From assembly GCF_029871235.1 (NCBI RefSeq), contig NZ_SSOM01000044.1:1-38714 (forward strand): DNA of 38,714 nt, written 5' to 3'. Under the pieces are notes generated by a model. That model did no database searches, had not been told where the DNA came from, and saw nothing but the letters and a program-made list of their open reading frames with translations. The translations under genes and the position numbers were made by a program. The DNA comes from Pseudomonas sp. BN411 (GTDB lineage Bacteria > Pseudomonadota > Gammaproteobacteria > Pseudomonadales > Pseudomonadaceae). How positions within the stretch are numbered: the first letter of the stretch is position 1; each line of letters opens with the position of its first letter. Below, piece by piece: positions 35,666 to 38,714 of the stretch.

Positions 35666-36862
35666 TTGAAACAGATTCTTATATCCGCCGTGATGCTGGC
35701 GCTAATGGCCTCCAACGCAATGGCTGAACCGCCGGCAATGGTCAATGGAAAACTGGTAGGCGATGTCCCCAAAATTGATTACGAGCAAGTACGCAAGATG
35801 CCGCCCGTTGACTACAGTCAGCCGGCAAACTGGCTCTGTGGCCCCGACTCCCCTAATGACGCGTGTTACTCCGGGCTTGACGCAAAAGTGGCCGGTGCCA
35901 GCGGGGACAATACTGTTGAACGCTTTACGGCGGCCAAAAGTCCCTCAGTGGACTGTTTCTACCTGTACCCAACCGCGTCTGTCGACCAGGGGCCGTATAG
36001 CGATCTGAAGCCGGATGCCGAGTTGGTCCTCGTCAATGAACAGCTCGCGCGGCTGTCTTCTGTATGCCGGCCTATTGCGCCGCTATACCGACAGCTGACC
36101 GCGTGGACGTTGGTATCACTGGAAGACAAGCACCCGGGCACCCAGCAATTGAGTCTGACTGACCCTCATGCGCTGGACGTTCCTTACCAGGATGCGGTCG
36201 CGGCCTGGAAGTATTACCTCAAGCACTACAACAACGGCCGCGGTGTTGTCTTTGTGTCGCAGTCCAGTGGCTCACCGGTCATGGCACGCCTGATTGCCGA
36301 GCAGATCGAAGGCAAACCTGGACAGTCGCTTCTGGTGTCGGCCTACATCCCAGGCGGTATCGGCATTGACAGCGCTACGTTCAAGTCTGTCAAAGCCTGC
36401 GAGTCGAAGTCCCAGACCGGCTGTGTGGTCGCATGGGCGACCTACAAGGATTCGGAAATGTCTAGTTGGCGCTACCTGGGGCGTTCGGCGCCGGGGGTGA
36501 AACCGCTGTGCGTCAACCCGGCGGAATTGGATGGTAGCGAAGGCCAGGCAATCGCTTACGTGCAACGACCTCATAGCGAACTTGAGTCTGAGGACGCACC
36601 CAAGTTCATCAAGTTCGTTAATGAGGCTCAGACGCACTGCGTAACGGATGCTCGCGGCGGCGCGGTGAGCGTCACGATGAAGCCCAATAGTGAGATCGAC
36701 CGCATCAACACAGCGCTGATGAATGCCTGGGGTGAATTCCCCAAGATCTATGGAATGCACGAACTCGACATCAGCCTGTTCCATGGCAATATCACCAACC
36801 TGATTTCGAGCCAGTCCGCAGCGTGGTTGGCCCGCCAGGACAATCGCAACGCGGCCAACTGA
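35666..36862 (+). CDS. DUF3089 alpha/beta-hydrolase, secreted
   Basis: A 398-residue DUF3089 protein of the alpha/beta-hydrolase fold. The TTG at 35666 follows GGAGC at a normal distance and gives a clear signal peptide (MKQILISAVMLALMASNAMA); an in-frame ATG at 35582 would bury it. The nucleophile motif is S198-Q-S200-S-G202 where relatives have G-H-S-Q-G, so the Ser is kept but the first Gly is Ser. A late HGNIT may supply the His. Several cysteines suit periplasmic disulfides. It probably hydrolyses an ester, lactone or amide of the product from the PQQ or amine oxidases, inferred from context. Confidence 0.8.
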   Translation: MKQILISAVMLALMASNAMAEPPAMVNGKLVGDVPKIDYEQVRKMPPVDYSQPANWLCGPDSPNDACYSGLDAKVAGASGDNTVERFTAAKSPSVDCFYLYPTASVDQGPYSDLKPDAELVLVNEQLARLSSVCRPIAPLYRQLTAWTLVSLEDKHPGTQQLSLTDPHALDVPYQDAVAAWKYYLKHYNNGRGVVFVSQSSGSPVMARLIAEQIEGKPGQSLLVSAYIPGGIGIDSATFKSVKACESKSQTGCVVAWATYKDSEMSSWRYLGRSAPGVKPLCVNPAELDGSEGQAIAYVQRPHSELESEDAPKFIKFVNEAQTHCVTDARGGAVSVTMKPNSEIDRINTALMNAWGEFPKIYGMHELDISLFHGNITNLISSQSAAWLARQDNRNAAN

Positions 36863-36884
36863 GCCAAGCAACTGTTGTTGCCAG

Positions 36885-36912
36885 AAAGGAGGGGATAACC
36901 CCTCCTTTTTTT
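36885..36912 (+). terminator. Rho-independent terminator after DUF3089 gene
   Basis: A perfect 10-bp stem (AAAGGAGGGG / CCCCTCCTTT) with an ATAA loop runs into a T-tract to 36912. It also lies just after the stop of the convergent LysR gene. Confidence 0.85.
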
Positions 36913-36922
36913 GTTTCAGTGG

Positions 36923-37837
36923 TTACTGGCCCTGCTCTGTGAACATCCGCTTCAATGCCGTTCGGAACCACCTCGCGCTGGCATCACCCTTGGAGCGTGC
37001 ATGCCAGTACATCTTGGCCTGCAGCCTGGGGACCTGGAAGGGTAGGGGCACGACTTGCAAGTTGAAGGGCTCGGCAAACTCCGTGGCGAGCAGGTCGGGG
37101 ACCACTGAGATGAGGTCGGAATCCCGAATGACGGCAGGCGCTGTGACAATGTGAGCAATATTGGCGAACACGTTACGCCTTAATGCGTTCTTGGCCACCT
37201 GTGCTTCATATTCCTGTTGATGGCGGGCCTCATGGCTGACGATCGCGTGGGGCACGGTTTCAAATTGCTCGATCGTCATCGACCCCTGGATGTGCGGATG
37301 ATCGGCGCGAGCGATGACGACATGGTCAAGAGAAAGGAGTGGCAGTTCGGACATGCCATTGATGTCCAGGTCTGGAAAGTAGCCAAGCGCGACATCGACT
37401 TCCCCTCGCTCCATCGCCCGGCCAAGGTCGTTGACCGGAAGCGAAACACAGGTGACGGAGCAATGAGGTGCTTCGCTCTTGAGCAATTGGATGATCTTTG
37501 GGTAGAAAAAAATTTCGCCCAGGTCCGAGGCGGCGAACACAAACCTTCTTCGCGCGTTCGCGGGGTCGAAAGCGCGTGAGTTGGTGATTTGCCCTTCGAT
37601 TTTTTCGATGATCTCAGCAACGGGTGACCTGAGACTTTCCGCCAGCGAAGTGGGAACTAAGCCCGCAGCGGTTCTGATGAAAAGTTCATCATTGAAGAAC
37701 TCTCTCAGTTTCGACAATGCAACACTGGTGGCGGGCTGGCTGATTCCCAAGCGTGTCGCTGAGTTTGTGACATTGCGCTCCTCAAGCAAAACGTTGAGCA
37801 CAATAAGAAGGTTAAGATCCAAGTCGCGATAATTCAT
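36923..37837 (-). CDS. LysR-family regulator (NodD/NahR/LinR-like)
   Basis: A 304-residue LysR protein starting MNYRDLDLNLLIVLNVLLEERNVTNSATRLGISQPATSVALSKLREFFNDELFIRT, the NodD/NahR/LinR class that responds to aromatic or plant-derived inducers. It lies between the oxidation genes and pqqA and is divergent from pqqA. It is the best candidate for binding the TTATA-N5-TATAA palindromes at 30801 and 38081. Not adjacent to its possible target at 30886, so that link is inferred from the motif. Confidence 0.9.
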   Translation of the reverse strand: MNYRDLDLNLLIVLNVLLEERNVTNSATRLGISQPATSVALSKLREFFNDELFIRTAAGLVPTSLAESLRSPVAEIIEKIEGQITNSRAFDPANARRRFVFAASDLGEIFFYPKIIQLLKSEAPHCSVTCVSLPVNDLGRAMERGEVDVALGYFPDLDINGMSELPLLSLDHVVIARADHPHIQGSMTIEQFETVPHAIVSHEARHQQEYEAQVAKNALRRNVFANIAHIVTAPAVIRDSDLISVVPDLLATEFAEPFNLQVVPLPFQVPRLQAKMYWHARSKGDASARWFRTALKRMFTEQGQ

Positions 37838-38206
37838 TTTTATTATCCAGGCGCACGCACTGTACCCTGACGGAAGCGTTTGGACACATGAAAGTACCCG
37901 CGGCTTAGCCGCGTACAACCGACAGGCAACTGCTTGTCAGCATGCCAGAATCATGGCGGATGTTCGAGCGTTGATGTTGTGTGCGAAATGAGGCATTCCG
38001 GCGGTCCTGCTGTGGACCAACTCGAAGTACGTAGCGAATGGATTTGGTGCCTGCAAATCCACTGGTGTTATTACAAACTCTTATATGCGATATAACAAGA
38101 CTTCCGAACTGGCGCTACCTACTATCAAGCCAGGCTCAATCCAGCGCTGGAGTTTCATGAGTCTTACCAACTTGCTGCTCCAATCGACAACAAGAGGAAA
38201 GAAAAC
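37838..38206. promoter_or_regulatory. Divergent region between LysR gene and pqqA
   Basis: A 369-bp non-coding stretch. It holds the palindrome at 38081-38095 and, before pqqA, an AGAGGAAAG ribosome site. I found no other gene or repeat in it. The remainder between 37860 and 38060 shows nothing I could identify. Confidence 0.5.
38081..38095. promoter_or_regulatory. Palindrome TTATA-N5-TATAA upstream of pqqA
   Basis: TTATATGCGATATAA, with arms and spacing equal to those at 30801-30815, 112 bp before the pqqA start. In fact its arms extend to TTATAT/ATATAA. T-N11-A geometry fits LysR proteins, and the adjacent divergent LysR gene gives a plausible binder. Confidence 0.5.
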
Positions 38207-38278
38207 ATGTGGATCAAACCTGCATACACAGACCTGCGCATCGGCTTCGAAGTGACCCTGTACTTCGCCAACCGCTAA
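38207..38278 (+). CDS. pqqA: PqqA, PQQ precursor peptide
   Basis: A 23-residue peptide, too short for usual gene calls: [20 protein letters not shown] then ANR. The Glu (E15) and Tyr (Y19) that are cross-linked by PqqE to build pyrroloquinoline quinone are present in the E-V-T-L-Y segment. An AGAGGAAAG ribosome site precedes the ATG. It leads the pqq operon, with pqqB beginning 79 bases after its stop. Confidence 0.97.
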   Translation: MWIKPAYTDLRIGFEVTLYFANR

Positions 38279-38295
38279 GCAATCATTGCGGTTCG

Positions 38296-38324
38296 ACGCC
38301 TCGGCCCGCCGGGGCGTTTTCGTT
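38296..38324 (+). terminator. Attenuator-type hairpin between pqqA and pqqB
   Basis: ACGCCTCGG pairs with CCGGGGCGT (one G-T wobble) around a 4-base loop and is followed by TTTCGTTTT. A leaky terminator here would let the pqqA peptide be made in excess over PqqB and later enzymes. Confidence 0.65.
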
Positions 38325-38357
38325 TTCCGGATACGTGTTTTCGGATAGAGAGTGGCC

Positions 38358-38714
38358 ATGCATATCCAGATTCTCGGTTCCGCCGCCGGCGGTGGTTTCC
38401 CTCAGTGGAACTGCAACTGCCGCAACTGCGCAGGTGTACGCAGCGGCAAGCTCCGCGCCGAGCCGCGCACCCAATCCTCCATCGCCCTCAGCGCCAACGG
38501 CGTCGACTGGGTGCTGTGCAACGCCTCCCCCGATATCCGCGCCCAGCTCGAGGCCTTTCCGCCGCTGCAGCCGGCTCGCCATGTGCGCGACACCGGGATC
38601 AAGGCGATCGTCCTGCTGGACAGCCAGATCGACCACGTCACCGGCCTCTTGAGCCTGCGCGAGGGCTGCCCGCACCCAGTCTGGTGCACCGACATGGTCC
38701 ACCAGGACCTGTCC
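38358..38714 (+). CDS. pqqB: PqqB, PQQ biosynthesis protein (3' end outside window)
   Basis: The first 119 codons of PqqB, recognised by [20 protein letters not shown] then CRNC, the family's metallo-beta-lactamase-like start with a zinc-binding cysteine cluster, and by [18 protein letters not shown]. PqqB is proposed to hydroxylate the tyrosine of the PqqA-derived intermediate. The gene runs off the window end without a stop. Confidence 0.97.
   Translation, partial: MHIQILGSAAGGGFPQWNCNCRNCAGVRSGKLRAEPRTQSSIALSANGVDWVLCNASPDIRAQLEAFPPLQPARHVRDTGIKAIVLLDSQIDHVTGLLSLREGCPHPVWCTDMVHQDLS

Noticed and set aside
33489-36862. Polyvinyl alcohol degradation (PQQ dehydrogenase plus oxidised-PVA hydrolase)
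   Set aside because: The hydrolase is DUF3089 rather than the known PVA hydrolase family, and the NicA2-like amine oxidase has no place in that route.
1-38714. tRNA, rRNA or CRISPR arrays
   Set aside because: None seen on either strand by reading; no regularly spaced repeats noticed.

Overview
The window is high-GC DNA with Pseudomonas-type genes: OprD porins, an lva cluster, a 23-residue PqqA followed by PqqB, BCCT and LysR families. It looks like a catabolic, environmental pseudomonad, probably from the P. aeruginosa / P. citronellolis / P. nitroreducens side of the genus. The species is inferred from gene content only. I saw no rRNA, tRNA or CRISPR array.

Layout. (1) 1-1045: the 3' end of a lipoate-protein ligase family gene, a frameshifted transposase tail and a 182-bp element with perfect 20-bp terminal inverted repeats. 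(2) 1224-11369: a quaternary- or methylated-amine module. It has a GcvA-type LysR regulator, a BCCT transporter and a divergent operon of Rieske oxygenase, aldehyde dehydrogenase, a rubredoxin/rubredoxin-reductase fusion, a DAO-type FAD amine oxidase, an EutQ-like cupin and an MFS carrier. (3) 11525-14209: a LysR gene divergent from a small SnoaL / DJ-1-PfpI / ABM-monooxygenase group. (4) 14251-25874: a levulinate (4-oxo/4-hydroxy acid) cluster. lvaR is flanked by two divergent arms, each with its own sigma-54 promoter: lvaE-DUF485-symporter to the left, lvaABCD with an added histidine phosphatase to the right. An OprD porin lies beyond the left arm. (5) 25918-27922: a quinone oxidoreductase divergent from a LysR gene. 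(6) 27923-28595: an A/T-rich non-coding stretch. (7) 28596-38714: a periplasmic oxidation island next to the start of the PQQ biosynthesis operon.

How the last island may work. Two PQQ/heme-c dehydrogenases surround a Tat-exported flavin amine oxidase that resembles the nicotine oxidoreductase NicA2, plus a cupin and a DJ-1/PfpI protein. A DUF3089 hydrolase, a LysR regulator and pqqA-pqqB follow. The same palindrome, TTATA-N5-TATAA, sits upstream of both the amine oxidase and pqqA, so cofactor supply and substrate oxidation may be co-regulated. Both PQQ enzymes lack the usual catalytic Asp and one calcium ligand and share four extra cysteines. I infer periplasmic degradation of a plant alkaloid or other cyclic amine, with electrons going to c-type cytochromes. 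This is the best candidate for an undescribed system. The second is the Rieske oxygenase operon, whose only visible reductase is a rubredoxin fusion.
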